Below, one piece after another: positions 8,069 through 15,632 of a DNA stretch of 64,000 nt; positions within the stretch are counted from its first letter, which is position 1; every line of letters begins with the position of its first letter. This DNA is from Bacteroides cutis (GTDB taxonomy: Bacteria; Bacteroidota; Bacteroidia; Bacteroidales; Bacteroidaceae). A model generated the notes under the pieces. It was given only the letters and a program-made list of their open reading frames with translations, was not told where the DNA came from and searched no databases. The translations under genes and the position numbers were made by a program. The stretch covers positions 558,001-622,000 of the forward strand of contig NZ_OEST01000001.1 in NCBI RefSeq assembly GCF_900241005.1, given 5' to 3'.

Positions 8069-10291
8069 ATGAAGAAAGTTCTATTAGGTTTGGCTCTGGC
8101 AATTGTGCTTCCTCTCTCGGCACAACAGAAACCTGTTTATCTGGATGCCACCAAACCCATTGAAGAGAGAGTAGAAGATGCGTTAGGACGCCTTACATTG
8201 AAAGAAAAAGTTGCGATGACACATGCGCAGTCCAAGTTTAGCAGTCCGGGCGTACCTCGCCTGGGTATTCCTGAGTTTTGGATGACAGATGGCCCCCACG
8301 GTATCCGTCCCGAAGTGTTGTGGGATGAGTGGAATCAGGCAGGTTGGACGAACGACTCTTGCGTAGCCTATCCGGCGCTGACTTGTCTTGCCGCAACCTG
8401 GAACCCGGAAATGTCGCTGCTCTATGGAAAGAGTATCGGTGAAGAGGCGCGTTATCGTAACAAGACTGTTCTGCTTGGTCCCGGAGTAAACATTTACCGT
8501 ACTCCATTGAACGGCCGTAACTTTGAGTATATGGGCGAAGATCCGTATTTGGCATCCCGTATGGTAGTACCATACATACAGGGCGTACAGCAAAACGGAG
8601 TAGCTGCTTGTGTGAAACATTTTGCGCTGAACAATCAGGAAATCAATCGCCATACCCTTAACGTAATTGTAGACGACCGTGCGTTGTATGAGATCTATTT
8701 ACCTGCCTTCAAAGCTGCTGTCCAGGAAGGAAAGGCATGGGCTATTATGGGTGCTTATAATTTGTACAAAGGGCAACATGCCTGTCACAACCAGTATCTC
8801 TTGAATGATATCCTGAAAGGAGAGTGGGGCTTTGACGGTGTAGTTGTTTCCGATTGGGGGGGGACACACGATACGGATCAGGCTATTACCAATGGCCTTG
8901 ATATGGAGTTTGGAAGTTGGACCAACGGTCTTTCTAATGGTGCCAGCAATGCATATGATAATTATTATCTGGCTATGCCTTATTTGCAACGTATTCAGGA
9001 AGGTAAAGCGGGTACCAAAGAATTGGACGATAAAGTACGCCGTATCCTCCGTCTGGCATTTCGCACCACAATGGATGTGAACCGTCCTTTTGGTACATTA
9101 CTTTCTCCTGAACATTACGAGGCGGCCCGTCGCATTGGTGAAGAAGGTATCGTATTGTTGCAGAATAAAAATGCCGTGCTTCCGATAGATTTGAACAAGG
9201 CGAAGAAGATTGCTGTGGTGGGTGAGAATGCTGTTAAGATGATGACAGTAGGCGGCGGTAGTTCATCTTTGAAAGTACAGCGTGAACTTTCTCCGTTGGA
9301 TGGTATCCGCCAACGTGTAGGTAATCAGGCTGAAGTAGTGTATGCACGTGGATATGTGGGGGATGCTACCGGTGAATATAATGGAGTGGTGACCGGTCAG
9401 AACCTGAAAGACGACCGTTCTCCTGAAGAACTGATAGCTGAGGCGGTAAAAGTGGCTCAGGATGCCGATTATGTAATTTTTATTGGTGGATTGAACAAGA
9501 GCGCCGGACAGGATTGTGAGGATTCCGACCGCAAAGAACTGGGTTTGTCCTATGGGCAGGATGCCGTGATTTCCGCTTTGGCAAAGGCTAATAAAAATCT
9601 GGTAGTTGTGAATATTTCCGGTAATGCTATTGCCATGCCGTGGGTAAATGAGGTTCCTGCCATTGTGCAAGATTGGTATTTGGGTTCTGAAGCGGGTAGT
9701 GCTTTGGCGGCCGTACTGATGGGGGATGTAAATCCCAGTGGTAAATTGCCGTTTACCTTCCCTGCGAAACTGGAAGATAATTCTGCTCATGCCTTGGGCG
9801 AATATAGTGGTGAAAAAAGCAAGAAGGTGATGGATATAAAGTATAACGAAAGTATTTTTGTGGGTTATCGCTGGGCAGACAAACAGAAGAAGGTGAAACC
9901 TTTGTTTCCTTTCGGTCATGGTCTGAGTTATACTACTTTTGAATATGGTAAGCCCACAGCCGACAGCAAGACGATGTCTGCCGATGGTAAGCTGACTGTG
10001 AAAGTTACTGTGAAGAATACGGGAGCTCGTGAAGGGCAAGAGGTCGTGCAGTTCTACATCAGCGACAAGAAATCTTCTCTTCCACGTCCTGTCAAGGAGT
10101 TGAAAGGTTTCCAAAAGATTAAACTTGCTCCGGGCGAATCGAAGGAAGTGTCGTTTACTGTCAATAAGGAGGCTTTAAGTTTCTTTGATGATGCCCGCCA
10201 TACCTGGGTGGCCGAACCGGGTAAATTTGAAGCGATTATCGCTGCTTCGGCAACGGACATCAAGGGAGTGGTTCCTTTTGAATTGCAATAA
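8069..10291 (+). CDS. GH3 family beta-glucosidase, periplasmic
   Basis: This 740-residue enzyme has a cleavable signal peptide (about 1-18, ending SAQQ) and the full GH3 layout: a TIM barrel (to about 330), an alpha/beta sandwich (about 360-590) and a fibronectin-III-like C-terminal domain. The barrel has K183-H184 in VKHFALNN and the nucleophile D262 in VVSDWGG. Family members release single sugars from non-reducing ends of short oligosaccharides. With GH30 and GH5 upstream it should finish degradation of the glucan fragments in the periplasm. No susC or susD accompanies the trio, so oligosaccharide import would depend on a transporter encoded elsewhere. Confidence 0.93.
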   Translation: MKKVLLGLALAIVLPLSAQQKPVYLDATKPIEERVEDALGRLTLKEKVAMTHAQSKFSSPGVPRLGIPEFWMTDGPHGIRPEVLWDEWNQAGWTNDSCVAYPALTCLAATWNPEMSLLYGKSIGEEARYRNKTVLLGPGVNIYRTPLNGRNFEYMGEDPYLASRMVVPYIQGVQQNGVAACVKHFALNNQEINRHTLNVIVDDRALYEIYLPAFKAAVQEGKAWAIMGAYNLYKGQHACHNQYLLNDILKGEWGFDGVVVSDWGGTHDTDQAITNGLDMEFGSWTNGLSNGASNAYDNYYLAMPYLQRIQEGKAGTKELDDKVRRILRLAFRTTMDVNRPFGTLLSPEHYEAARRIGEEGIVLLQNKNAVLPIDLNKAKKIAVVGENAVKMMTVGGGSSSLKVQRELSPLDGIRQRVGNQAEVVYARGYVGDATGEYNGVVTGQNLKDDRSPEELIAEAVKVAQDADYVIFIGGLNKSAGQDCEDSDRKELGLSYGQDAVISALAKANKNLVVVNISGNAIAMPWVNEVPAIVQDWYLGSEAGSALAAVLMGDVNPSGKLPFTFPAKLEDNSAHALGEYSGEKSKKVMDIKYNESIFVGYRWADKQKKVKPLFPFGHGLSYTTFEYGKPTADSKTMSADGKLTVKVTVKNTGAREGQEVVQFYISDKKSSLPRPVKELKGFQKIKLAPGESKEVSFTVNKEALSFFDDARHTWVAEPGKFEAIIAASATDIKGVVPFELQ

Positions 10292-10322
10292 CAAGAGATC
10301 TGGATCCGTTGGTGGAATTAAA

Positions 10323-10547
10323 TTAGTACATGTTTAACTCTGCCAACGGGTCTATATTTTCAAGTTCTTTTCCCATTTTCCGTATGGCTGTAGAATCAAC
10401 CTTCGGTTTCTTTGTCCGCACTATCCATTTCATCTCTTCAAATTTATCCGATTGGCAGAAGTCCGGTTCTGCGTACAATTTTGCCAACAGATAATACGGA
10501 TATGTCCTTCCCGGCAGGCGATAGATGGCACGTGGTTTAATTTAAAG
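10323..10547 (-). pseudogene. Fragment of an O-antigen ligase/Wzy-like protein C terminus
   Basis: On the minus strand, an open stretch ending with a stop codon at 10323-10325 encodes about 74 residues containing IYRLPGRTYPYYLLAKLYAE and later KKPKVDSTAIRKM. This wording recalls the TPR-containing C-terminal tail of large Bacteroides O-antigen ligase-like membrane proteins. There is no start codon: the frame is closed by a stop just upstream, and none of the expected membrane region is present. It is therefore a decayed 3' fragment. The family assignment is from memory of the motif and is moderately uncertain. Confidence 0.45.
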
Positions 10548-11016
10548 TGCCCACTAGTGAAAAAATATCTTTCTACTGCCGTATCAAAGGTCAGACAACC
10601 AATTTCAAAATGCAGGTTCATAAAAAGCAAACATAGGTTCATCACTCTTCACATCCGTAACGGTAATCATAATGTCGCTTTTGTATTAGGATATAGAACA
10701 AAGGTTAATGAAAAAAATAGGATTATGGATAACCTTTCAAGAAATATGACATATAATCGATATCCATTTGTCGTCCTACAACGGCTCTATTCAATCCACC
10801 ATCCATTGACATGTTGTTGCCAATATAGTGGCACGCTCTTGCCACAATATTGGCACTGTCGTGCCACTATATTGGCAAAACTGTGCCAACTTATTGGCAC
10901 TACATCTTCCATAGAAGGTTGCAGGTTAATGGTATCCATGTCACTCTTAATTATTCTTTTTATATACATTTGTATTTGGAGTTTGTTAGAGAGTGAATTT
11001 AAGATAAATTTATAAA
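10548..11016. other. Non-coding remainder of the 790-bp convergent gap
   Basis: Apart from the dyad array at 10818-10899, no convincing gene is visible here. Short open frames on both strands run through the repeat array and have no protein-like composition. A TACATTTG box occurs on the plus strand at 10965-10972 with no gene downstream before the terminator at 11017. An AAGGTTA/TAACCTT inverted repeat lies near 10700-10740. Confidence 0.5.
10818..10899. repeat. Array of four 22-bp units, each with a TGCCA-N6-TGGCA dyad
   Basis: Four 16-bp inverted repeats start at 10818, 10840, 10862 and 10884, an exact 22-bp period, or about two helical turns. Each has arms TGCCA and TGGCA around six AT-rich bases; the six bases between units vary. 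The array sits in the tail-to-tail gap between GH3 and uxuA. The unit length is not a multiple of three, which argues against coding. Its role is unknown: cooperative protein binding on one DNA face, or a remnant of an iteron-like origin, are possibilities. Confidence 0.7.
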
Positions 11017-11056
11017 AAAGCCATCCAATTGTAATATTTCACAATTGGATGGCTTT
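11017..11056 (-). terminator. Intrinsic terminator after uxuA
   Basis: A perfect 16-bp stem, AAAGCCATCCAATTGT pairing with ACAATTGGATGGCTTT, encloses an 8-base loop. On the minus strand the stem is followed by a T run, so it should end the minus-strand transcript coming from the SDR gene and uxuA. Its symmetry could also slow transcription from the other side. Confidence 0.85.
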
Positions 11057-11079
11057 CTAAATGTAAATCTCAGAAAATC

Positions 11080-12252
11080 TTATTTAAATAGAGATTTGGC
11101 AATTCCCATTTCAAGTCCTCTTAACTCTGCCAGTCCGCGCAGACGTCCGATACAAGAGTATCCCGGATTGGTTTTCTTCTTCAAATCGTCTACCATTTGG
11201 TGGCCGTGGTCAGGACGCATCGGGATGGAAACACCGCGGCGTTGCTGGAGTTCGAGGAAAGCTTTCATAACGTGGTACATGTCTACGTTACCTTCCAGGT
11301 GGTTGGCTTCGTAGAAATTACCCTCGGCATCACGTTGAGTACTACGCAAGTGTACGAAGTTGATGCGGTCACTGAATTGCTCCATCAGGGCGGCACAGTC
11401 ATTAGCGCTACTTACACCCAATGAACCGGTACAGAGGCAAAGGCCGTTACTCTTATTAGGTACGGCATCAATAAGCGCTTGGAAGTCGGCGCCACAACTC
11501 ATGATACGCGGCAAGCCCAGGATAGAGCAAGGAGGATCGTCTGGATGGATAACCAATTCTACTCCGGCTTCATCGGCAACGGGACAAATTTCGCTGAGGA
11601 AATAAATCAGGTTGGCACGTAGCTTTTCGGGAGTGATGTCTTTATAACGATCCAGCTCTTTCTGGAATTGTTCCAGTGTGAAACTTTCTTCCGAACCGGG
11701 CAGACCGGCAATCATATTGCGAACGAGCAGTTGCTTGTCTGCTTCCGTCATTTGCTCGAACCGGACTTTTGCTTTTGCCTTCTCTTCATCGGAATATTCG
11801 GCTTCGGCACCCGGACGCTTCAACAAAAAGAGGTCGAAAGCTATGAAAGCTGCACGTTCAAAACGGAGGGCACGGCTGCCGTCGGGAAGTTCGTACGCAA
11901 GGTCGGTACGGGTCCAGTCCAATACGGGCATAAAGTTGTATGTAACGATGTTTACGCCACATTTACCGAGATTACGGAGACTTTCTTTGTAATTATCGAT
12001 ATATTTCTGGAAATCTCCGGTCTGGGTTTTGATATGTTCATGTACGGGTACACTTTCTACCACAGACCAACGCAGGCCGACAGCTTCAATCATTTCTTTA
12101 CGTTTCATGATTTCTTCCACTGTCCATACTTCACCGTTGGGGATGTGGTGCAGAGCGTTTACAATGCCGGTAGCTCCGGCTTGCTTGATGTCCCAAAGGC
12201 TGACCGGATCATTAGGACCGTACCAGCGCCAGGTTTGTTCACATAATATCAT
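11080..12252 (-). CDS. uxuA: Mannonate dehydratase UxuA
   Basis: This cytoplasmic enzyme removes water from D-mannonate to give 2-keto-3-deoxy-D-gluconate in hexuronate catabolism. The protein begins [19 protein letters not shown], the usual UxuA N terminus. The frame stays open to an ATG at 12306, but that would add 18 residues not seen in the family, so the ATG at 12252 is preferred, giving 390 residues. Barrel segments with likely metal ligands include [10 protein letters not shown] and MSCGADF, plus a late RPDHGHQM segment. It follows the SDR mannonate oxidoreductase by 81 bases and lies downstream of the GH2 and lyase-GH88 genes, completing the route from released glucuronate to central metabolism. 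Glucuronate isomerase (UxaC) is not in the window. Confidence 0.94.
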   Translation of the reverse strand: MILCEQTWRWYGPNDPVSLWDIKQAGATGIVNALHHIPNGEVWTVEEIMKRKEMIEAVGLRWSVVESVPVHEHIKTQTGDFQKYIDNYKESLRNLGKCGVNIVTYNFMPVLDWTRTDLAYELPDGSRALRFERAAFIAFDLFLLKRPGAEAEYSDEEKAKAKVRFEQMTEADKQLLVRNMIAGLPGSEESFTLEQFQKELDRYKDITPEKLRANLIYFLSEICPVADEAGVELVIHPDDPPCSILGLPRIMSCGADFQALIDAVPNKSNGLCLCTGSLGVSSANDCAALMEQFSDRINFVHLRSTQRDAEGNFYEANHLEGNVDMYHVMKAFLELQQRRGVSIPMRPDHGHQMVDDLKKKTNPGYSCIGRLRGLAELRGLEMGIAKSLFK

Positions 12253-12302
12253 ATATATAATGTTTAGTGATTTTGTTTGACTTATATTGTTATTAATATA
12301 CC

Positions 12303-12333
12303 GCAAGGAAACCTTGCTCCGGCATTACGCCGG
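12303..12333 (-). promoter_or_regulatory. Two adjacent small hairpins between the SDR gene and uxuA
   Basis: Two compact inverted repeats sit back to back just after the SDR stop codon: CCGGC/GCCGG at 12319-12333 and GCAAGG/CCTTGC at 12303-12317. Neither has a T run after it. They could protect or process the intercistronic mRNA or adjust uxuA expression; this is a guess from structure alone. Confidence 0.35.
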
Positions 12334-13143
12334 TTAGATAGAGAATGCATCGAAACCACCATCTACTACAGAAAGCGCACCGGTTACGAAACTGGATGCA
12401 TCACTGATGAGATAATGGATCGTTCCGAACAGTTCTTCCGGTTCTGCGAAACGACCGCAAGGAGTATGGGCGATGATAGTCTTCGCACGATCTGTATAAG
12501 AACCGTCGGGGTTCGTCAACAGGGCACGGTTTTGGTTTGTCAACAGGAAGCCTGGGACAATGGCGTTCACACGGAGTTCGGGGCTGAATTTGGTGGCAAG
12601 TTCGGTTGCCATATAACGGGTATAGTTACCGATAGCGGCTTTAGCTGAGCCATAACCTACTACACGGGTCAACGGGCGGAGAGCTGATTCGGAACAGAAA
12701 TTGACGATAGCGCCTTTCTTGTTCTTTGCCATGACGTCTACAAATACCATTGTAGGAAGTACGGTACCGAAAAGATTCAGATCTACTACCTTGCGGAAAG
12801 CATCTACATCCAGATCAAGTACGGTTTTGTCCGGAGCGATGGTTGCCCCCGGCATGTTACCGCCTGCCGCATTCAGCAATACGTCGATAGTACCGAAACG
12901 TTCGATGATTGCTTTTTTGTTATCTTCCAATACTTCTTTATTCAGTACATCGGTCATCAGGAACAATGCTTCTGTTTTTTCGTTCAACTCTGCTTCGAGT
13001 TGTTTACCTATTTCTTCTACACGGTCCAGAACAACGATCTTCGCACCTTGCTCTGCAAGATAATTAGCGATGTTTTTTCCTAAAATACCACAACCGCCGG
13101 TAATTACGATTACTTTGCCTTTAATGTCAAATAAGTTCTTCAT
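12334..13143 (-). CDS. SDR family D-mannonate oxidoreductase (fructuronate reductase)
   Basis: This 269-residue classical short-chain dehydrogenase has a Rossmann dinucleotide motif TGGCGILG at residues 15-22, an NAAGG segment at 91-95 and the catalytic Y164-x-x-x-K168 pair with serine at 151-153. It carries a long insert near residues 95-115, as in the Bacteroides proteins annotated as D-mannonate oxidoreductase, which reduce D-fructuronate to D-mannonate with NAD(P)H. It replaces the unrelated long-chain UxuB of enterobacteria. UxuA is the next gene, taking the product onward. A -7 box 52 bases upstream suggests the pair can be transcribed separately from the polysaccharide enzymes. Confidence 0.85.
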   Translation of the reverse strand: MKNLFDIKGKVIVITGGCGILGKNIANYLAEQGAKIVVLDRVEEIGKQLEAELNEKTEALFLMTDVLNKEVLEDNKKAIIERFGTIDVLLNAAGGNMPGATIAPDKTVLDLDVDAFRKVVDLNLFGTVLPTMVFVDVMAKNKKGAIVNFCSESALRPLTRVVGYGSAKAAIGNYTRYMATELATKFSPELRVNAIVPGFLLTNQNRALLTNPDGSYTDRAKTIIAHTPCGRFAEPEELFGTIHYLISDASSFVTGALSVVDGGFDAFSI

Positions 13144-13194
13144 GATTTTTTTATTTAGTTAATAACATGGATTATATTCTTCTGTTTATAATCG

Positions 13195-13202
13195 CAAAGA
13201 TA
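13195..13202 (-). promoter_or_regulatory. Candidate -7 box for the SDR-uxuA pair
   Basis: The minus strand reads TATCTTTG, matching TAnnTTTG, 52 bases before the SDR start codon and just beyond the stop of the lyase-GH88 gene. It would let the uronate catabolic genes be expressed independently of the upstream PUL genes. Confidence 0.5.
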
Positions 13203-13247
13203 GGGATTTAATCGTTTCTTTACTATCTGTATATTATCAGAAAATAT

Positions 13248-15614
13248 TTAATTTGTCTCAAGTGCTTTTTTTCTGCCCAATGCTTCCAAATAATAATAGT
13301 CTGCATAATTCAGCGGTACATCTATTTCACTGTTTCCGGGGTGATGACCGGTGGAATGGAGCAATAAGAAACCATAAGAAGTACCGGGTTCTGCCTGATA
13401 ATGCTTGTTAAGGCTATCTACCATTTTATCGGCGATGTCTTTATAACGTTTACTGTCTGCCGGTGAAACATAGGCAGAAAGCTCATAAAGGGCCGATGCC
13501 ATGATGGCGGCCGCCGAAGCGTCTCTTGGAGTATTAGGGATATTCGGGGCTTTCATGTCCCAGTAAGGAATGAGGTCTTCCGGTAAATTAGGCAAACCGA
13601 AGAAGAAATCGGCAATGTGCCGGGCTTGTGCCAGATAAGCCGGATTTTTGGTGAAACGATAGCACAATGTATAACCATACAATCCCCATGCTTGTCCACG
13701 GCTCCAGAAAGAGTCATCGGAAAATCCCTGGGCAGTGTGCCGGCTTTGTACGTTTCCTGTGGCAGGATCGTATTCTACCACGTGATAGGACGAGTAATCG
13801 GGGCGGAAATGGTTTTTGATTGTGGTATCTGCGTGTTTCACTGCAATTTTATAGTAAATGGAGTCACCTGTTTCCTGGGTAGCACGGAAAAGCATCTCCA
13901 GGTTCATCATGTTGTCGATGATGACGGTGAACTTTTTGGTGTCACTGTTTCTGCCCCAGGAACGGATACATCCAACTTTGGGATTGTAACGGGTAATGAG
14001 GCTTTTGGCACTTTGCAACACTACATCTTTGTAAGAACGTTCTCCAGTGAGTTCCCAAGCCTTACCAAAACTATTGTTCATCATGAAACCGAGATCGTGA
14101 GTACCGGTATTCCATTTGGCATCTTCTATGAGCCAGGTGAAACTGATGGCTTGCTGGCGCCAATAACTATCGTTGGTATAGTTATATATTTGCCACAATG
14201 AACCGGGGAAGAAGCCGGAACACCAGTCATTGGGATTTATCATAGTCAAAGAACCACTTTTACTGATAGTACGTGGTACCACACGTCTTTTACAAAGATT
14301 ATCTTGTTCTTTTCTGGCTTTGTTGGCACATTGAATGGCCAACTTCATCTGATTGCAGGCAAAGGCGAATGCATTGTCGATTGCAGTCGGTTGCATGTAT
14401 AACAGGTTGAAACGGTCATTCGGATTGAGGATACGGTTATCATTATACAGGCGGAGATAATGCTTGTTACGGGCAAGCTTTTCGGGAGTAGCTTGTTGAT
14501 TTCCTATATAGATAGCCGTACGGTATAAGTCTTTGCAGAAATTCTGTTGTGTTTCTGTCCAGTTACCGATTTCTTTATAGGGCCATTCTGCCAGAGATTT
14601 TCCGGTATATCCGGCCATATAGTCCATGGCTTTATAGAAATTACGTCCGTCTGCCGAAGTTGAGTTATCCAAATAGATACCCAACTTTTGAGCCATTGTC
14701 ATGATGTCTATGATATGGGTCAGGTTATATTGGGAATAGTGGAAGGCACGAGTACGGCGTAACTCTTGCGGCATTCTGCCGTCAGGTTCTATCTGTTTGA
14801 ACATACGTTGTTCGGGCAATGCGTTGATGATGTCACGAGCTACATTCAAGTTTCCTACATAAAGGGCGAATGCGATGGCTTGCGCATCGAAAGCAATACT
14901 GTGATTGTTGGCGGCTGAGGCTTCATCCTTTCCTTGCTGGCTGGTAAGAATCCAGTCGAGCAGTTTGCTGAACCAAGCTTTCAGTTGCTTGGAATCCTTC
15001 TTGGTGAACGACTCGGATTGTTCCAACAACTGTACGGCATCCAACATTTCTATAAAAGAATAAGTGTCGATAACCCCGAAACTCCGGCCTTTGTTATTGT
15101 TACGTCCCATAATTACCTGGGCATATTCCAAGTTTGGGTTCATACGTGTATCTTTATTGAAGAACCACACCCGAAGAAGTTCGGTTGCTTTTTGGGCATA
15201 TTTTTCGTCATTACTGAAATACCATGCCAAAGCAAGAGTAGTGACACGTCCGGCAGTATCTCCCAAACGGTTACGGTCGAATTTGTCCAACTCCGGATTT
15301 GATTCACCGTCACGGCTGATGTAGGGAAGTCCGTCCGGTTTAGTCGGGTCGGGCCAATAGTAGCGTGCCAGACTCATGTAATCGTGTTTGTTTCCACTTC
15401 CGGGTGTTTTCTCTTTCATCATAACGGAAAGTGGCTGTACATCCAGCAGTTTGTCTGCTTCTGATTTTAGCTCTTGATAAGCCGTTGCATAGAACGGAGT
15501 TTGTAATGATTGTTTTACATTTGCGAGGTGTGTTGCATCCCAAATGGATTGTGCCTGAAGATTGGTTGCTAACAGCAATAAAACGGCCATCCATTGTATT
15601 ACTTTCAGTCTCAT
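13248..15614 (-). CDS. PL38-like uronan lyase fused to GH88 unsaturated glucuronyl hydrolase
   Basis: This 788-residue secreted protein joins two enzymes. After a signal peptide (1-21) comes an alginate-lyase-type alpha/alpha toroid (about 25-400), with candidate catalytic residues in NNHSIAFD (236-243) and in RRTRAFHYSQYN (R286, R287, H292, Y293). It resembles PL38 proteins, known to act on alginate or glucuronan. Residues about 440-785 form a complete GH88 domain, with aspartates D507 in THDLGF and D567 in IIDNMM expected for unsaturated glucuronyl hydrolases. The lyase would create oligosaccharides with 4,5-unsaturated uronic acid ends and the GH88 domain would remove those ends. It lies 18 bases after the GH2 gene. 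The GH88 assignment is very secure; the exact lyase family and substrate are less so. Confidence 0.85.
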   Translation of the reverse strand: MRLKVIQWMAVLLLLATNLQAQSIWDATHLANVKQSLQTPFYATAYQELKSEADKLLDVQPLSVMMKEKTPGSGNKHDYMSLARYYWPDPTKPDGLPYISRDGESNPELDKFDRNRLGDTAGRVTTLALAWYFSNDEKYAQKATELLRVWFFNKDTRMNPNLEYAQVIMGRNNNKGRSFGVIDTYSFIEMLDAVQLLEQSESFTKKDSKQLKAWFSKLLDWILTSQQGKDEASAANNHSIAFDAQAIAFALYVGNLNVARDIINALPEQRMFKQIEPDGRMPQELRRTRAFHYSQYNLTHIIDIMTMAQKLGIYLDNSTSADGRNFYKAMDYMAGYTGKSLAEWPYKEIGNWTETQQNFCKDLYRTAIYIGNQQATPEKLARNKHYLRLYNDNRILNPNDRFNLLYMQPTAIDNAFAFACNQMKLAIQCANKARKEQDNLCKRRVVPRTISKSGSLTMINPNDWCSGFFPGSLWQIYNYTNDSYWRQQAISFTWLIEDAKWNTGTHDLGFMMNNSFGKAWELTGERSYKDVVLQSAKSLITRYNPKVGCIRSWGRNSDTKKFTVIIDNMMNLEMLFRATQETGDSIYYKIAVKHADTTIKNHFRPDYSSYHVVEYDPATGNVQSRHTAQGFSDDSFWSRGQAWGLYGYTLCYRFTKNPAYLAQARHIADFFFGLPNLPEDLIPYWDMKAPNIPNTPRDASAAAIMASALYELSAYVSPADSKRYKDIADKMVDSLNKHYQAEPGTSYGFLLLHSTGHHPGNSEIDVPLNYADYYYLEALGRKKALETN

Positions 15615-15632
15615 GGTGTTTTTATTTTAAAG

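Noticed and set aside
9263..10114. Long minus-strand open frame of 283 codons inside the GH3 gene
   Set aside because: It lies wholly antisense to a clear GH3 gene and has no family-like sequence.
10818..10899. Possible CRISPR array
   Set aside because: The units are too short (22 bp), the intervening sequence is only six bases, and there are no cas genes nearby.
10787..10969. Short minus-strand open frame across the dyad array
   Set aside because: Its tryptophan- and cysteine-rich wording comes from the repeated dyads themselves, and the 22-bp period does not keep frame, so coding is unlikely.
10452..11015. Open frame of 187 codons on the plus strand in the convergent gap
   Set aside because: It runs through the 22-bp repeat array and over the gene fragment on the opposite strand, has no recognisable motif and no promoter or ribosome site that would support it.
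12253..12306. Upstream extension of uxuA
   Set aside because: The extra 18 residues are not typical of UxuA, and the inner ATG gives the usual N terminus.
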